A stretch of DNA of 64,000 nucleotides from Methylococcus sp. EFPC2 (GCF_016925495.1 NZ_CP070491.1:4290001-4354000), one strand, 5' to 3'; positions 16,637 through 26,943 are shown, numbered from the stretch's first letter. Notes: a model not told the origin generated them from the sequence alone. Program-made: numbers and translations.

Positions 16637-19369
16637 ATGAATGATCAGCGTCCCGATCCCGATGCCCTGCTGGCCAAGGTCGAACGCGAGGAGGCCAGGG
16701 CGAGGCGCGGCCGGCTGAAAATCTTCTTCGGCGCGGCGGCGGGCGTGGGCAAGACTTACGCAATGCTGCTGGCGGCGCGGGAGCGGCGGGCCGAGAACAT
16801 CAACATCGTGGTGGGGCTGGTGGAAACCCATGGCCGCGGGGAGACTGCAGCCCTGCTGGAAGGCCTGGAAGTCTTGCCTCCCCGCAGGGTCGAATACCGG
16901 GGTACCGTCCTGCACGAGTTCGATCTGGACGGCGCGCTCAAGCGTAAGCCGGCCATTATCCTGGTCGACGAGTTCGCGCACAGCAACGCCCCGGGTTCCC
17001 GGCATCCCAAGCGCTGGCAGGACATCGAGGAACTGCTCGAGGCGGGGATAGACGTCTATACGGCTTTGAACGTCCAGCACCTGGAGAGTCTGAACGACGA
17101 TGTCGGGCAGATCTCCGGCATCCGGGTGCGCGAGACGGTGCCGGATACCGTGTTCGAGCAGGCCGACGAGATAGAACTGGTCGATCTGCCGCCGGACGAA
17201 TTGCTGCTTCGCCTCAAGGAAGGCAAGGTTTATCTGCCGCGGCAGGCCCAGGATGCCGTCAGGCATTTCTTCCGCAAAGGTAATCTCATTGCGCTGAGGG
17301 AGCTTGCCCTGCGGCAGACTGCCAGCCGGGTCGACGCCCAGATGCTGGATTACCGCGAAGACAACGCCATCCGCGAAGTCTGGCCGGTCAGCGAGCGCAT
17401 CCTCGTATGCGTAGGCCCGAATGCGCTGGCCGAGCGCCTGGTCCGGGCCGGCAAACGCTTCGCGACGGGCCTGCGGGCTGACTGGATCGTCGTCTACGTG
17501 GAGACGCCGGAGCTGGAACGTCTGCCGGCGGCCAGGCGAGACGGGGTGTTGCGCATATTGCGCCTGGCGGAGCAGCTCGGAGCGGAGACGGTGACTCTGA
17601 GCGCGCCGGAAATGAGCGAGGCGCTCATAGAGTTCGCGAAGGAAAGAAACGTCACCAAGATCGTGATGGGCAAGCCCTCGCGGCGGGGCTGGCGGCGCTG
17701 GCTGATGGGATCGATCGTGGACACGCTGATCAGTCATGCTCACAATATCAACATCTATTTGCTGGGCAGTCCGCAGGGCGAAAACCGTACTGTGGACCGG
17801 ATAGCGCCTGCTTCCGCCAGAAATTCCTCAGCGGGATTCGGGCACCGGGCGCCGGTCCGAAAAAAGGGTTACTACCGAGGCTACCTCTGGGCCGTGGTCA
17901 CCACCTTGGCTAGCGCCGCACTGGCTCACCTGATGTTCGGACGTTTCGAGCTGGCCAATCTGGTAATGGTCTTTCTGCTGGGCGTGGTCTTCATCGCGAC
18001 GCGATACGGGCGGGGGCCTTCCATCCTGGCGTCGGTGCTGGGTGTCGCCATTCTCGATTTCTTTTTCGTCACGCCTTATTTCAGTTTCTCGGTCAGCGGC
18101 ACCCAGTACCTGCTGACTCTGATCGCGATGCTGATCGTCGCCATCCTGATCAGCCACTTGATGGCCAATGTACGCTCGCAGGCCAAGGTGGCCGCCCACC
18201 GCGAACGCCGCGCCACCGTGCTTTACGCCATGAGCAAGGATCTGGCGGCCAGCCAGAGCGAGGATGAGATCGTCCGCACGGCGGTGCGCCATCTGTACAC
18301 GGAATTCGGGAGCCATAACGTCGTATTGCTGACCGACGAGCACAATCGGGTGGTCTATCCCAAGGACAGGCCCATGGCCCAATCGCTGCGCGGAGCCGAT
18401 CTCAGCCTAGCGCAGTGGGTGCTGGACCATAACGAAATCGCCGGGCAGGGAACGAACACCTTGCCCGGGGCTGAGTCCGTTTATTTTCCGCTCAGCAACG
18501 ACGACAAGGTGCTGGGTGTGCTGGCCCTGCTTCCGGTCAATCTGCGCCGGATTTTTCTCCCCGAGCAGCGGCTACTGCTCGACACTTTCCTCCGTCAGAT
18601 CGCCCAGGCGATCCTGCGCGTGCGTCTGGCGGAGCAGGCCAGGTCGGCGCAGATGCAGATCGAGGCGGAGCGGTTGCGCAATTCGCTGCTCAGTTCCATT
18701 TCCCACGATTTGCGTACTCCCCTGGCGAGCATCGTGGGGTCGGCCAGCACCCTGGCCGAAGACGACGGCAGGCTGAAACCCGAGGACAAGATCGAACTGA
18801 GCAGCGCCATTTACGACGAGGCCAGGCGCATGTCCAGCCTGGTGAACAACATATTGGACATGGCCAGGCTCGACGCCGGCGTGATTGAGCTGAACCGGCA
18901 GTGGCATCCGCTGGAAGAGATCGTCGGGACGGTGCTGACCCGTTTGCAGCAGCCTTTGCAGGGGCGGCCGGTGAAGGTCAAGCTGCCGTCGGGCATACCG
19001 ATGATCTACGCGGACGCCGTGCTGATCGAGCAGGTGCTGACCAATCTGCTGGAAAATGCGATCCGCTATACGCCGGAGGGCAGTCCTTTGGATATCAGTT
19101 CCGAAATCACGCCCTATGCGGTGGAGGTCGCGGTCGCCGACCGCGGGCCGGGGATACCGAAAGGGATGGAAAAGCGCTTGTTCGAAAAGTTTTATCGCAG
19201 CCAGCGCGAGGGTGCGCAGAGCGGAGTGGGGCTGGGCCTGGCCATCTGCCGCGCCATCGTCGAGGTGCACGGCGGGACGATAGAAGCGCGCAACCGCTCG
19301 ACCGGAGGCGCGGTATTTTCATTCGTGCTGCCCCAGGACAAGACGCCGCCGGTCGTCGAGGAGGAATGA
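16637..19369 (+). CDS. kdpD: Sensor histidine kinase KdpD
   Basis: Senses low potassium or osmotic stress and phosphorylates KdpE. 910 residues. The N-terminal KdpD domain has the Walker-like GAAAGVGKTYAML (about 33-45) and VDEFAHSNAPGSRHPKRW. A universal-stress-protein-like domain follows (about 250-370), then four membrane helices (about 420-520), a GAF-like region, HisKA with the phospho-His in SSISHDLRTPLAS (about 688-700), and HATPase with NLLENAIRYTPEG, DRGPGIP and GVGLGLAI. It lies 116 bases after kdpC and three before kdpE. Confidence 0.97.
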   Translation: MNDQRPDPDALLAKVEREEARARRGRLKIFFGAAAGVGKTYAMLLAARERRAENINIVVGLVETHGRGETAALLEGLEVLPPRRVEYRGTVLHEFDLDGALKRKPAIILVDEFAHSNAPGSRHPKRWQDIEELLEAGIDVYTALNVQHLESLNDDVGQISGIRVRETVPDTVFEQADEIELVDLPPDELLLRLKEGKVYLPRQAQDAVRHFFRKGNLIALRELALRQTASRVDAQMLDYREDNAIREVWPVSERILVCVGPNALAERLVRAGKRFATGLRADWIVVYVETPELERLPAARRDGVLRILRLAEQLGAETVTLSAPEMSEALIEFAKERNVTKIVMGKPSRRGWRRWLMGSIVDTLISHAHNINIYLLGSPQGENRTVDRIAPASARNSSAGFGHRAPVRKKGYYRGYLWAVVTTLASAALAHLMFGRFELANLVMVFLLGVVFIATRYGRGPSILASVLGVAILDFFFVTPYFSFSVSGTQYLLTLIAMLIVAILISHLMANVRSQAKVAAHRERRATVLYAMSKDLAASQSEDEIVRTAVRHLYTEFGSHNVVLLTDEHNRVVYPKDRPMAQSLRGADLSLAQWVLDHNEIAGQGTNTLPGAESVYFPLSNDDKVLGVLALLPVNLRRIFLPEQRLLLDTFLRQIAQAILRVRLAEQARSAQMQIEAERLRNSLLSSISHDLRTPLASIVGSASTLAEDDGRLKPEDKIELSSAIYDEARRMSSLVNNILDMARLDAGVIELNRQWHPLEEIVGTVLTRLQQPLQGRPVKVKLPSGIPMIYADAVLIEQVLTNLLENAIRYTPEGSPLDISSEITPYAVEVAVADRGPGIPKGMEKRLFEKFYRSQREGAQSGVGLGLAICRAIVEVHGGTIEARNRSTGGAVFSFVLPQDKTPPVVEEE

Positions 19370-19372
19370 CCC

Positions 19373-20068
19373 GTGGCCTCGCCCGCTCCGACCATCGTGG
19401 TGATCGAGGACGACCCGCCTATCCGGCGCTTTCTCCGCACCGGCCTGAGCGCCCAGGGGTTCAATGTGTTCGAGGCGGAAACCGGCCGGCAGGGCATCGT
19501 CGAGGCCGGAGTGCGCAAACCCGATCTGATCATCCTCGACTTAGGCTTGCCGGATACCGACGGCGTGGAGGTGGTGAAGGCCATACGTGGCTGGTCCGCC
19601 ATGCCTATCATCGTTCTTTCCGCGCGGAGTTCCGAACAGCACAAGATCGAGGCCCTGGACGCCGGAGCGGACGATTATCTGACCAAGCCCTTCGGTTTGG
19701 GCGAATTGCTGGCGAGGATACGGGTCGCCCTGCGGCACGGCGCGAGAGCTGCTGACGATGCGGGCGGCGGGGTATTCGAGGCCGGCAAGCTGCGCGTCGA
19801 TCTGGTCAATCGCCGGGTTTTCGTCGAAGGTGCCGAGGTCCATCTCACGCCCATCCAGTATCGCCTGCTCGCCCTGCTGGTGAAAAATGCGGGCAAGGTG
19901 CTGACTCAGCGTCAGATCCTCAAGGAAGTCTGGGGTCCCGCCTATGCGGAGAACGCGCATTACCTGAGGATTTATATGAGTCAGCTGCGGCAAAAATTGG
20001 AGGAGGATCCGGCCAGACCGAGATATTTGCTGACCGAGTTGGGGGTCGGCTATCGCTTCAAACCCTGA
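19373..20068 (+). CDS. kdpE: Response regulator KdpE
   Basis: OmpR/PhoB-type regulator that activates kdpFABC. 231 residues with a GTG start directly after kdpD. The receiver domain (about 6-120) has the acidic pair in VIEDDPPIRR, phospho-acceptor Asp in LIILDLGLPDTDG, and the switch Thr/Ser and Lys in LSARSSE and TKPFGLGEL. A winged-helix output domain follows (about 130-230, HLTPIQYRLLALLVKNAGKV and YLRIYMSQLRQKLE). Confidence 0.96.
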   Translation: MASPAPTIVVIEDDPPIRRFLRTGLSAQGFNVFEAETGRQGIVEAGVRKPDLIILDLGLPDTDGVEVVKAIRGWSAMPIIVLSARSSEQHKIEALDAGADDYLTKPFGLGELLARIRVALRHGARAADDAGGGVFEAGKLRVDLVNRRVFVEGAEVHLTPIQYRLLALLVKNAGKVLTQRQILKEVWGPAYAENAHYLRIYMSQLRQKLEEDPARPRYLLTELGVGYRFKP

Positions 20069-20319
20069 TTCCGCAGCCGTGTGCGGTCCATCTGCCGGGC
20101 GGCGTGGAAGGCAAATTCCGCAAGCATGGACGGTCGGCGAGCGGGCCGTTTCGGACTGTGGCCGGGTCCGAAACGCGCAAGCCCGGACCGGCCGACGACG
20201 GCCAAGGCTGTCCCGGGCGGGCCCGCTTCCGTTCGGTCGAGGTGCGAAGGCCGATTCGTGCCGATTGGACTAAATTTGTCTGCAGATTTTTCCCAGGCAG
20301 AAACTCGAGAGGTATTGTT
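20069..20319 (+). other. Gap between kdpE and the HDOD gene
   Basis: A 251-base GC-rich stretch with no convincing gene. An open frame continues through it upstream of the HDOD start, but its residues are Arg/Gly/Pro rich and unlike a protein. No terminator for kdpE is evident. The only AT-rich part is GACTAAATTTGTCTGCAGAT (20267-20286), a likely place for the HDOD promoter. Confidence 0.4.
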
Positions 20320-21192
20320 ATGAATGCGGCATCGCTCGCCGAGCGGGTGGGGTCCTTGTTGTGTCTGCCGGACGCGGTCGTCCAGCTCAACAAGCTGATC
20401 GATGATCCCCATGCGCGGAATGTCGATCTGACGGAAATCATCAGTCAGGACCCGGGTCTGAGTGTACGCGTGCTCCGGCTGGTCAACAGCCCACATTTCG
20501 CATTTGTCAACCGCGTGGGCTCGCTGTCTCACGCTATCACGGTTTTAGGCAGGCAGGAGCTCAGGAAGCTGGCCATGGCCGCCGGTATGGCGGAAGCCTT
20601 TCAGGGAATACCGCGGGAATCGGTGGACATGGATACTTTCTGGTGCAACAGCGTGACTTGCGCGACCCTGGCCGAACTGCTCGCCGGGCGCTGCCGGCAG
20701 AGCCGCGAAATCGCCTACCTTTCGGGCCTGTTGCACGGGATAGGCCGCTTGGTCTTCTATACGCTCGCTCCGGACGATTATCGCCGGGTGCTGGCGCTCA
20801 GCCCCGATCAGACGGAGCAAAGCCTCATTGCCGCCGAGCGCGAGGTGTTCGGTTTCGATCACGCGGAGCTCGGCGCGGAACTGTGCCGGCTTTGGCACTT
20901 ACCCCTGCAGTTGCAGCAAACGCTCAGATATCACCTGAATCCGCTGGAAGCGTCCGATGACGACATGCCGGGCGTGGCCATACTCCACGTCGCCGCGGAC
21001 ATGGCTTCGGGGATTGCACCCAGCACCCAGGTTGAACGTTACGCCAAGGATTACGTCCCGGGTTTCGTTCCGGAGGTTTGGCGTGAGCTCGATCAGCCTG
21101 AGGAACGCATACCGGAGTTTCTGCAGATCGCCTTGATGCGCGGGTTCGAAACGCTGCAAATCGTCAGCCCCTCCGCGATGATGGTTTATTGA
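20320..21192 (+). CDS. HDOD-domain protein
   Basis: 290 residues from ATG 20320, with GAGAGG eight bases upstream. The HDOD domain spans about residues 10-205: DPGLSVRVLRLVNSPHF, SLSHAITVLGRQELRKLAM and the degenerate HD-like YLSGLLHGIGRLVF segment are typical. HDOD proteins are regulatory relatives of HD phosphohydrolases that often lack metal-binding residues; roles in signalling and stress are suggested for some. No output domain is fused. It stands alone, with 250 bases to kdpE and a terminator after it. Function unknown. Confidence 0.85.
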   Translation: MNAASLAERVGSLLCLPDAVVQLNKLIDDPHARNVDLTEIISQDPGLSVRVLRLVNSPHFAFVNRVGSLSHAITVLGRQELRKLAMAAGMAEAFQGIPRESVDMDTFWCNSVTCATLAELLAGRCRQSREIAYLSGLLHGIGRLVFYTLAPDDYRRVLALSPDQTEQSLIAAEREVFGFDHAELGAELCRLWHLPLQLQQTLRYHLNPLEASDDDMPGVAILHVAADMASGIAPSTQVERYAKDYVPGFVPEVWRELDQPEERIPEFLQIALMRGFETLQIVSPSAMMVY

Positions 21193-21233
21193 CGGCTCCG
21201 TGGCCAAGCGCTCGCGCCAAATTCGCCGCGCAA

Positions 21234-21270
21234 AAAAGCCGCTGTCTCGACGAGCGCAGCGGCTTTTATT
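21234..21270. terminator. Bidirectional terminator between HDOD gene and fdsD
   Basis: AAAAGCCGCTG (21234-21244) and CAGCGGCTTTT (21257-21267) form an 11-base-pair stem flanked by A and T runs, so it can end transcription from both converging genes. Confidence 0.88.
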
Positions 21271-21288
21271 CACGTATCGGATTTATCG

Positions 21289-21534
21289 CTAGCCGTCGCC
21301 GCACTGAGTCAGAGCGGCGTTCTCTTCCGCCAGCAGGCGTACCGATTCGCGCGTCAACTCCCTGAGACCCTCACCACCTTCGTCGTAGTGCTTGATGATT
21401 TGCTTGCGCATGCGCGGATCCCAGAACTTTTTCAGATGGTCGGCCACGGCGTGCACCGCCGCCTCATGGTCGGGATCGGACTGGAAGAAGTCGCCTATGT
21501 TGTTGGCCATTTTGACGAGATTTTCGATGTGCAT
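21289..21534 (-). CDS. fdsD: Formate dehydrogenase delta subunit FdsD
   Basis: 81 residues with the FdsD pattern: LVKMANNIGDFFQS near the start, then AADHL-type helix (AVADHLKKFWDPRMRKQI) and a Leu/Glu-rich tail. FdsD is a small helical protein needed for assembly or activity of NAD-dependent Fds formate dehydrogenases and helps the FdsC/FdhD sulfuration step in Rhodobacter. It is the last gene of the minus-strand cluster, 49 bases after fdhD. Confidence 0.9.
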   Translation of the reverse strand: MHIENLVKMANNIGDFFQSDPDHEAAVHAVADHLKKFWDPRMRKQIIKHYDEGGEGLRELTRESVRLLAEENAALTQCGDG

Positions 21535-21583
21535 GTCGTGATGTGTGGTCGATGATGAACAGGGATACGGATAATGTTGCGGT

Positions 21584-22459
21584 TCAAGTTAAACGCCAGG
21601 GATGGGCGTAGACGACATGGCTGTCGTCGCGCGCGAATCCGACCAAGGTCAAACCCGTTTCCTTGGCCAGGCGGATGGCGAGACCGGTGGGGGCGGAAAC
21701 GGCCGCCATGAGGCCTATGCCGGCCGAGGCGCATTTCTGCACCATCTCGTAGCTCGCCCGGCTGGTGACCAGGACATAGCCTTCTTCCCGCGGGGTCCGG
21801 CTCAACATGCCGATCAGCTTGTCGAGCGCGTTGTGGCGGCCCACGTCTTCACGCACACCGGCTATGCCCCGGCCCGGCAAGACCCAGGCGGCGGCATGTA
21901 CCGCTCCGGTCAGGCGGTTGATTTCCTGTTTGGCGCGCAAATTCTGCAGCGCGCCATGTAGATCCGTCGGGCTCACCCGGATGTCGCTTTTGACCGGGGC
22001 GGGACGGCGTATCGCCTGGCGCAGGCTGGTCGTGCCGCATAAGCCGCAGCCGGTGCGCCCGGTCAGATTGCGCTCGCGTCCGGCCAAGGCATCCTGGTTT
22101 TGCGTAACCAGCCGTATCCGTACCTCGATGCCTTCCGAGCGGTGATGCACGCGTATGGCTTCGATTTCCGTCAACGAGCCAACGATGCCTTCCGTGAGAC
22201 TGAAGCCAAGCGCGAAGTCTTCCAGGTCGAGCGGCGTGGCCAGCATGACCACGTGCGGCTGACCGTTGTAGACCAGAACCACCGGGACTTCCTCGGCAAC
22301 CCAGTCCTGCTTCGCGCCGACGCCGTTTTCGTTCCAGCGCTCGACTTCGACACTACGGTAGCTGGGCCAGGACCAGCCTTGGGGTTCCAACTCCCGGAGA
22401 TGTTCGGCGAGCGCGGTCTCGGAAAAAGCCGGATCCGTCTTTTCCGCGGCCGCGCTCAT
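21584..22459 (-). CDS. fdhD: Formate dehydrogenase accessory sulfurtransferase FdhD
   Basis: Transfers sulfur from IscS to the molybdenum cofactor before insertion into formate dehydrogenase. 291 residues. The two-cysteine motif GCGLCG (TGRTGCGLCGTTSLRQ, about 135) is the active site, and the FdhD fold is supported by LEDFALGFSLTEGIV and GVREDVGRHNALDKLIG. Eight bases separate it from fdsA, consistent with co-expression with its client enzyme. Confidence 0.96.
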   Translation of the reverse strand: MSAAAEKTDPAFSETALAEHLRELEPQGWSWPSYRSVEVERWNENGVGAKQDWVAEEVPVVLVYNGQPHVVMLATPLDLEDFALGFSLTEGIVGSLTEIEAIRVHHRSEGIEVRIRLVTQNQDALAGRERNLTGRTGCGLCGTTSLRQAIRRPAPVKSDIRVSPTDLHGALQNLRAKQEINRLTGAVHAAAWVLPGRGIAGVREDVGRHNALDKLIGMLSRTPREEGYVLVTSRASYEMVQKCASAGIGLMAAVSAPTGLAIRLAKETGLTLVGFARDDSHVVYAHPWRLT

Positions 22460-22467
22460 GCCATGCC

Positions 22468-25314
22468 TCAGCCTTCCGCCGCGGTGGCCTGATCCAGCAG
22501 GGCCAGCTGCTTTTCGCTGAATGCCTGATATTCCTGCTGCCAGGCCGACGGCGAATTGACCTTGGTCACCTGCACCGCCGTCACCTTGTATTCGGGGCAG
22601 TTGGTCGCCCAGTCGGAATTGTCGGTGGTGATGACGTTGGCGCCCGATTCCGGAAAGTGGAAGGTGGTGTACACCACGCCCGGTTGCATGCGCTCGCTGA
22701 CCGAAGCGCGCAATACCGTCTCGCCGGCCCGGCTCTTGATGCCGACCCAGTCACCGTCGTTGATGCCGCGCAGCTCGGCGTCGTGCGGATGGATTTCCAG
22801 CCTGTCCTCGGAGTGCCATTGGCTGTTGGGCGTGCGCCGGGTCTGGGCGCCGACGTTGTACTGCGACAGGATGCGGCCGGTGGTCAGGATGAAGGGGAAG
22901 CGGCTGCTGGTGCGTTCCTGGGTCGCCACGTATTCGGTCGGCATGAAGCGGCCCTTGCCGCGCACGAACTGATCGACATGCATGGTCGGCGTGCCGTCCG
23001 GTGCCTGCTCGTTGCAGGGCCATTGCACGCTGCCCAGTTCATCCAGTTTCTTGAAGCTGACGCCGTGGAAGGTGGGCACCAGGCGGGCGATCTCGTCCAT
23101 GATCTCCGACGCATGCGAGTAGTTCATCGGATAGCCCAGCGCGTTGGACAGCAACTGGGTGACCTGCCAGTCCTCGTAGCCTGCCAAGGGCGGCATGACT
23201 CGGCGTACCGGCGAGATGCGGCGCTCGGCATTGGTGAAGGTGCCGCTCTTTTCCAGGAAGGATGCGCCCGGCAGGAAGACGTGGGCGAACTTCGCGGTTT
23301 CGTTCAGGAACAAGTCCTGCACAACCACGCATTCCATGGCTTCCAGCGCGGCGAATACATGCTGGGTGTCCGGATCGGACTGGGCGATGTCTTCGCCTTC
23401 GCAGTAGAGGCCCTTGAAGGAACCGTCCAGCGCGGCGGAGAACATGTTGGGGATGCGCAGGCCCGGTTCGGATTCCAGCGTGGCGCCCCAGGCGGATTCG
23501 AAGAGCGAGCGGGTTTCGAAGTCCGAGACGTGGCGGTAGCCCGGCAGTTCGTGCGGGAAGGAGCCCATGTCGCAGGAGCCCTGCACGTTGTTCTGCCCGC
23601 GCAGCGGGTTCACGCCCACGCCTTCGCGGCCGATGTTGGCGGTGGCCATGGCCAGGTTGGCGATGCCTATCACCGTGGTCGAACCCTGGCTGTGCTCGGT
23701 CACGCCCAAACCGTAGTAGATGGCCGCATTGCCGCCGGTGGCGTAGAGGCGCGCGGCTGCGCGCACGTCGGCCGCCGGTACGCCGGTGACGGATTCGGTC
23801 GCCTCGGGCGAGTTGCGCTCCTGGGCGACGAAATCGCGCCATTTCTTGAAGGACTCGACGTCGCAGCGCGCGTTGACGAAGTCTTCCTGCACCAGGCCTT
23901 CGGTGACGATGACATGGCCGATCGCGTTGATCAGGGCGACATTGGTGCCCGGCTTGAGCTTCAGGTGCTGCTCGGCCTGGATGTGCGGCGACTTGACCAG
24001 GTCGATGGCGCGCGGATCGGCGACGATCAGCTTGGCGCCCTGGCGCAGGCGCTTTTTCATCAGCGAGCCGAAGACCGGGTGGCCGTCGGTCGGATTGGCG
24101 CCGATCACCAGGATGACGTCGGATTTCAGGACGGAGTCGAAGGTCTGGGTGCCGGCGGATTCGCCCAGGGTCTGCTTGAGGCCGTAACCGGTGGGCGAAT
24201 GACAGACGCGGGCGCAGGTGTCGACGTTGTTGTTGCCGAAGGCCGCGCGGACCAGTTTCTGGACCAGGTAGCCTTCTTCGTTGGTGCAGCGGCTGGAGAC
24301 CAGGCCGCCCACGGCGTGGCGGCCGTATTTACCCTGGATGCGCTTGAATTCGGAGGCCGCATAGCCGATGGCTTCTTCCCAGCTTACCTTCTGCCACGGG
24401 TCGTGGATGGACTTGCGTATCATCGGGGAGGTGATGCGGTCCGGATGGGTCGCATAGCCGAAGGCGAAACGGCCCTTGACGCAGGAATGACCGTGGTTGG
24501 CCTGGCCGTTCTTATCCGGCACCATGCGCACGATTTCGGCGCCTTTCATCTCCGCCTTGAAGGAACAGCCGACGCCGCAGTAGGCGCAGGTAGTAGTGAT
24601 GCTGTGGTCGGCTTGACCCTTTTCGATGACCGATTTTTCCATCAGCGTGGCGGTCGGGCAGGCCTGCACACAGGCGCCGCAGGACACGCATTCGGATTCC
24701 ATGAAGGGTTCCAACTGGCCGGGCGAGACCTTGGATTCGAAGCCGCGGCCGTCCAGGGTCAGGGCGAAGGTGCCCTGGGTCTGTTCGCAAGCGCGCACGC
24801 AACGCGAGCAGACGATGCACTTGCTGGGATCGAAGCTGAAATAGGGGTTGCTGTGGTCTTTCTCGGACTTGAGGTGGTTCTTGCCCTCGTAGCCGTAGCG
24901 CACTTCGCGCAGGCCCACCGCGCCGGCCATGTCCTGCAGTTCGCAGTTGCCGTTGGCGGAACAGGTCAAACAGTCCAGCGGATGATCGGAGATGTACAGC
25001 TCCATCACGCCGCGGCGTATCTGCGCCAGCTTGTCGTTCTGGGTCTCGACCTTCATGCCCTCGTAGACGGGGGTGGTGCAGGAGGCGGGATAGCCACGCC
25101 CGCCCTGCACCTGCACCACGCACAAACGGCAGGAGCCGAAGGGCTCCAGGCTGTCGGTGGCGCAGAGTTTGGGTATCTCTATGCCTATGCTGGAGGCCGC
25201 GCGCATCACCGAAGTGCCTTCCGGCACGGTGACATCGAAGCCGTCGATTTGCAGCGTGACCTTCTTTTCGGAAGCGCTGGCCGGGGTGCCGTAATCTTTA
25301 TCGCGTAGTGACAT
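22468..25314 (-). CDS. fdsA: NAD-dependent formate dehydrogenase alpha subunit
   Basis: Oxidises formate to carbon dioxide at a Mo/W bis-MGD centre. 948 residues. From the N-terminus: a [2Fe-2S] ferredoxin domain (GSCRLCVVQ, SCTTP), a His/Cys cluster (DHPLDCLTCSANGNC), two [4Fe-4S] clusters (CIVCSRCVRAC and CVSCGACVQACP), then the cofactor domain starting CAYCGVGCSF. The catalytic Cys is in ARVCHSPTGYG. C-terminal molybdopterin-dinucleotide domain from about 830 (TTGRILSQYNVG). No Tat signal, so cytoplasmic. Typical of methylotrophs, where this step yields NADH. Confidence 0.96.
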   Translation of the reverse strand: MSLRDKDYGTPASASEKKVTLQIDGFDVTVPEGTSVMRAASSIGIEIPKLCATDSLEPFGSCRLCVVQVQGGRGYPASCTTPVYEGMKVETQNDKLAQIRRGVMELYISDHPLDCLTCSANGNCELQDMAGAVGLREVRYGYEGKNHLKSEKDHSNPYFSFDPSKCIVCSRCVRACEQTQGTFALTLDGRGFESKVSPGQLEPFMESECVSCGACVQACPTATLMEKSVIEKGQADHSITTTCAYCGVGCSFKAEMKGAEIVRMVPDKNGQANHGHSCVKGRFAFGYATHPDRITSPMIRKSIHDPWQKVSWEEAIGYAASEFKRIQGKYGRHAVGGLVSSRCTNEEGYLVQKLVRAAFGNNNVDTCARVCHSPTGYGLKQTLGESAGTQTFDSVLKSDVILVIGANPTDGHPVFGSLMKKRLRQGAKLIVADPRAIDLVKSPHIQAEQHLKLKPGTNVALINAIGHVIVTEGLVQEDFVNARCDVESFKKWRDFVAQERNSPEATESVTGVPAADVRAAARLYATGGNAAIYYGLGVTEHSQGSTTVIGIANLAMATANIGREGVGVNPLRGQNNVQGSCDMGSFPHELPGYRHVSDFETRSLFESAWGATLESEPGLRIPNMFSAALDGSFKGLYCEGEDIAQSDPDTQHVFAALEAMECVVVQDLFLNETAKFAHVFLPGASFLEKSGTFTNAERRISPVRRVMPPLAGYEDWQVTQLLSNALGYPMNYSHASEIMDEIARLVPTFHGVSFKKLDELGSVQWPCNEQAPDGTPTMHVDQFVRGKGRFMPTEYVATQERTSSRFPFILTTGRILSQYNVGAQTRRTPNSQWHSEDRLEIHPHDAELRGINDGDWVGIKSRAGETVLRASVSERMQPGVVYTTFHFPESGANVITTDNSDWATNCPEYKVTAVQVTKVNSPSAWQQEYQAFSEKQLALLDQATAAEG

Positions 25315-25366
25315 GAGAGTTACCTCGTTGATTCCGCAGGGGTGGAGTCTACCGCCCGAGTTCGAG

Positions 25367-25383
25367 GGGGCGTTCCCCGCCCC
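25367..25383 (-). other. Hairpin between fdsB and fdsA
   Basis: In the 75-base gap, GGGGCG (25378-25383 read on the minus strand) and CGCCCC (25367-25372) form a short GC stem with no T run after it. It is not a terminator and may stabilise the fdsGB message. Confidence 0.4.
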
Positions 25384-25389
25384 TAAATA

Positions 25390-26943
25390 TCAAGCAGCCT
25401 GTTCTGTCTTGGCCGCGCCGAAGTCTTCCGGAAAATGGTTGAGCGCGCTAAGCACCGGGTAAGGTGTCATGCCGCCCAGGGCGCAGAGCGAGCCGTTCAG
25501 CATGGTGTCGCTCAGATCGCGCAGCAAGGCCAGCTGGGCGACGCGCTGCTCGTCGCCGATGATCTTGTCCAGTACCTCCACGCCGCGGGTCGAACCGATG
25601 CGGCAGGGGGTGCACTTGCCGCAGGATTCCTCGGCGCAGAATTCCATGGCATAGCGGGCCATATGGGCCATGTCCACGGTGTCGTCGAACACCACGATGC
25701 CACCGTGCCCGAGTACCGCCCACAGTGCGGCGAAGGCTTCGTAGTCCAGCGGCGTGTCGAATTGCGATTCCGGCATGAAGGCGCCCAGCGGACCGCCGAC
25801 CTGCACCGCGCGGATCGGTCGACCCGTCGCCGAGCCGCCGCCGTAGTCGTACAGAATCTCGCGCAGGGTGACGCCGAAGGCTTTTTCGATCAGACCCGGA
25901 CGCTTGATGTTGCCGGCCAGCTGGATGGGCAGGGTGCCGCGCGAACGGCCCATGCCGAAATCGCGGTAATAGTCGCCGCCCTTGTCCAGGATGATGGGCA
26001 CGGAAGCCAGGGAGATGACGTTGTTGATCACCGTCGGCTTGCCGAACAGGCCTTCGATGGCCGGCAGCGGCGGCTTGAAGCGGACCAGCCCGCGCTTGCC
26101 TTCCAGGCTTTCCAGCAGGGCGGTTTCCTCGCCGCAGACATAGGCGCCGGCGCCGAGGCGGACTTCCAGGTCGAAGGCCTTGCCGCTGCCCAGGATGCTC
26201 TTGCCCAGGTAGCCGGCCTTGTAGGCGGCGGCGATGGCGGCGTTCAGGTTCTTGTAGGCGTGCGGATATTCGACGCGCAGATAGATGTAGCCCTGCGTCG
26301 CACCCACGGCCAGGCCGGCGATGGTCATGCCCTCGATCAGCACGAAGGGGTCGCCTTCCATGATCATGCGGTCGGAGAATGTGCCGGAGTCGCCTTCGTC
26401 GGCGTTGCAGACGATGTATTTCTGGTCCGCCGGCGCGTTCAGCACCGTGTTCCACTTGATGCCGGTGGGGAAGGCGGCGCCGCCGCGTCCGCGCAGGCCG
26501 GAATCGGTCACCTGCTTGACGATGTCGGCGGGCGCCAGCTTCAGGGCGTTCTTCAGGCCGCGATAGCCTTCGTGAGTCAGATAATCGTCCAGGCTGACGG
26601 GGTCGGTGATGCCCACGCGCGCATTGGTCAGGCGTTCCTGGTTCTTCAGATAGGGGATTTCCTCGGTCGGCCCGAGCGACAGGGCGTGTTGGCCACCCTT
26701 GAGGAAGTCGGCGTCGAACAGCGCGGGCACGTCCTTGGCCTGGACCGGACCGTAAGCAATGCGTCCCTTGGACGTTTCCACTTCGACCAGGGGCTCCAGC
26801 CAGAACAGGCCGCGCGAGCCGTTACGCACCAGATTGATCGCTACGCCGCGCGTCTCGGCTTCGGCAGCGATGGCCTTGGCGACTTTTTCCGCTCCCAGCG
26901 ACAGAGCGCTGGAGTCTATGGGTACATAAACCGTGATGCTCAT
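25390..26943 (-). CDS. fdsB: NAD-dependent formate dehydrogenase beta subunit
   Basis: NADH-forming flavoprotein subunit, related to NuoF of complex I with an N-terminal thioredoxin-like extension. 517 residues. [16 protein letters not shown] and [14 protein letters not shown] form the FMN/NAD site, [15 protein letters not shown]-like segment ([16 protein letters not shown]) is present, and a C-terminal [4Fe-4S] cluster is bound by [12 protein letters not shown]. It overlaps fdsG by four bases. Confidence 0.96.
   Translation of the reverse strand: MSITVYVPIDSSALSLGAEKVAKAIAAEAETRGVAINLVRNGSRGLFWLEPLVEVETSKGRIAYGPVQAKDVPALFDADFLKGGQHALSLGPTEEIPYLKNQERLTNARVGITDPVSLDDYLTHEGYRGLKNALKLAPADIVKQVTDSGLRGRGGAAFPTGIKWNTVLNAPADQKYIVCNADEGDSGTFSDRMIMEGDPFVLIEGMTIAGLAVGATQGYIYLRVEYPHAYKNLNAAIAAAYKAGYLGKSILGSGKAFDLEVRLGAGAYVCGEETALLESLEGKRGLVRFKPPLPAIEGLFGKPTVINNVISLASVPIILDKGGDYYRDFGMGRSRGTLPIQLAGNIKRPGLIEKAFGVTLREILYDYGGGSATGRPIRAVQVGGPLGAFMPESQFDTPLDYEAFAALWAVLGHGGIVVFDDTVDMAHMARYAMEFCAEESCGKCTPCRIGSTRGVEVLDKIIGDEQRVAQLALLRDLSDTMLNGSLCALGGMTPYPVLSALNHFPEDFGAAKTEQAA

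Noticed and set aside
19050-19100. Possible frameshift in kdpD
   Set aside because: All HATPase boxes read through in one frame; no stop or shift is seen.
22657-25308. Very long open frame (883 codons) on the plus strand opposite fdsA
   Set aside because: It is the antisense shadow of a GC-rich gene; composition is Gly/Ala/Val/Arg rich with no family motif.
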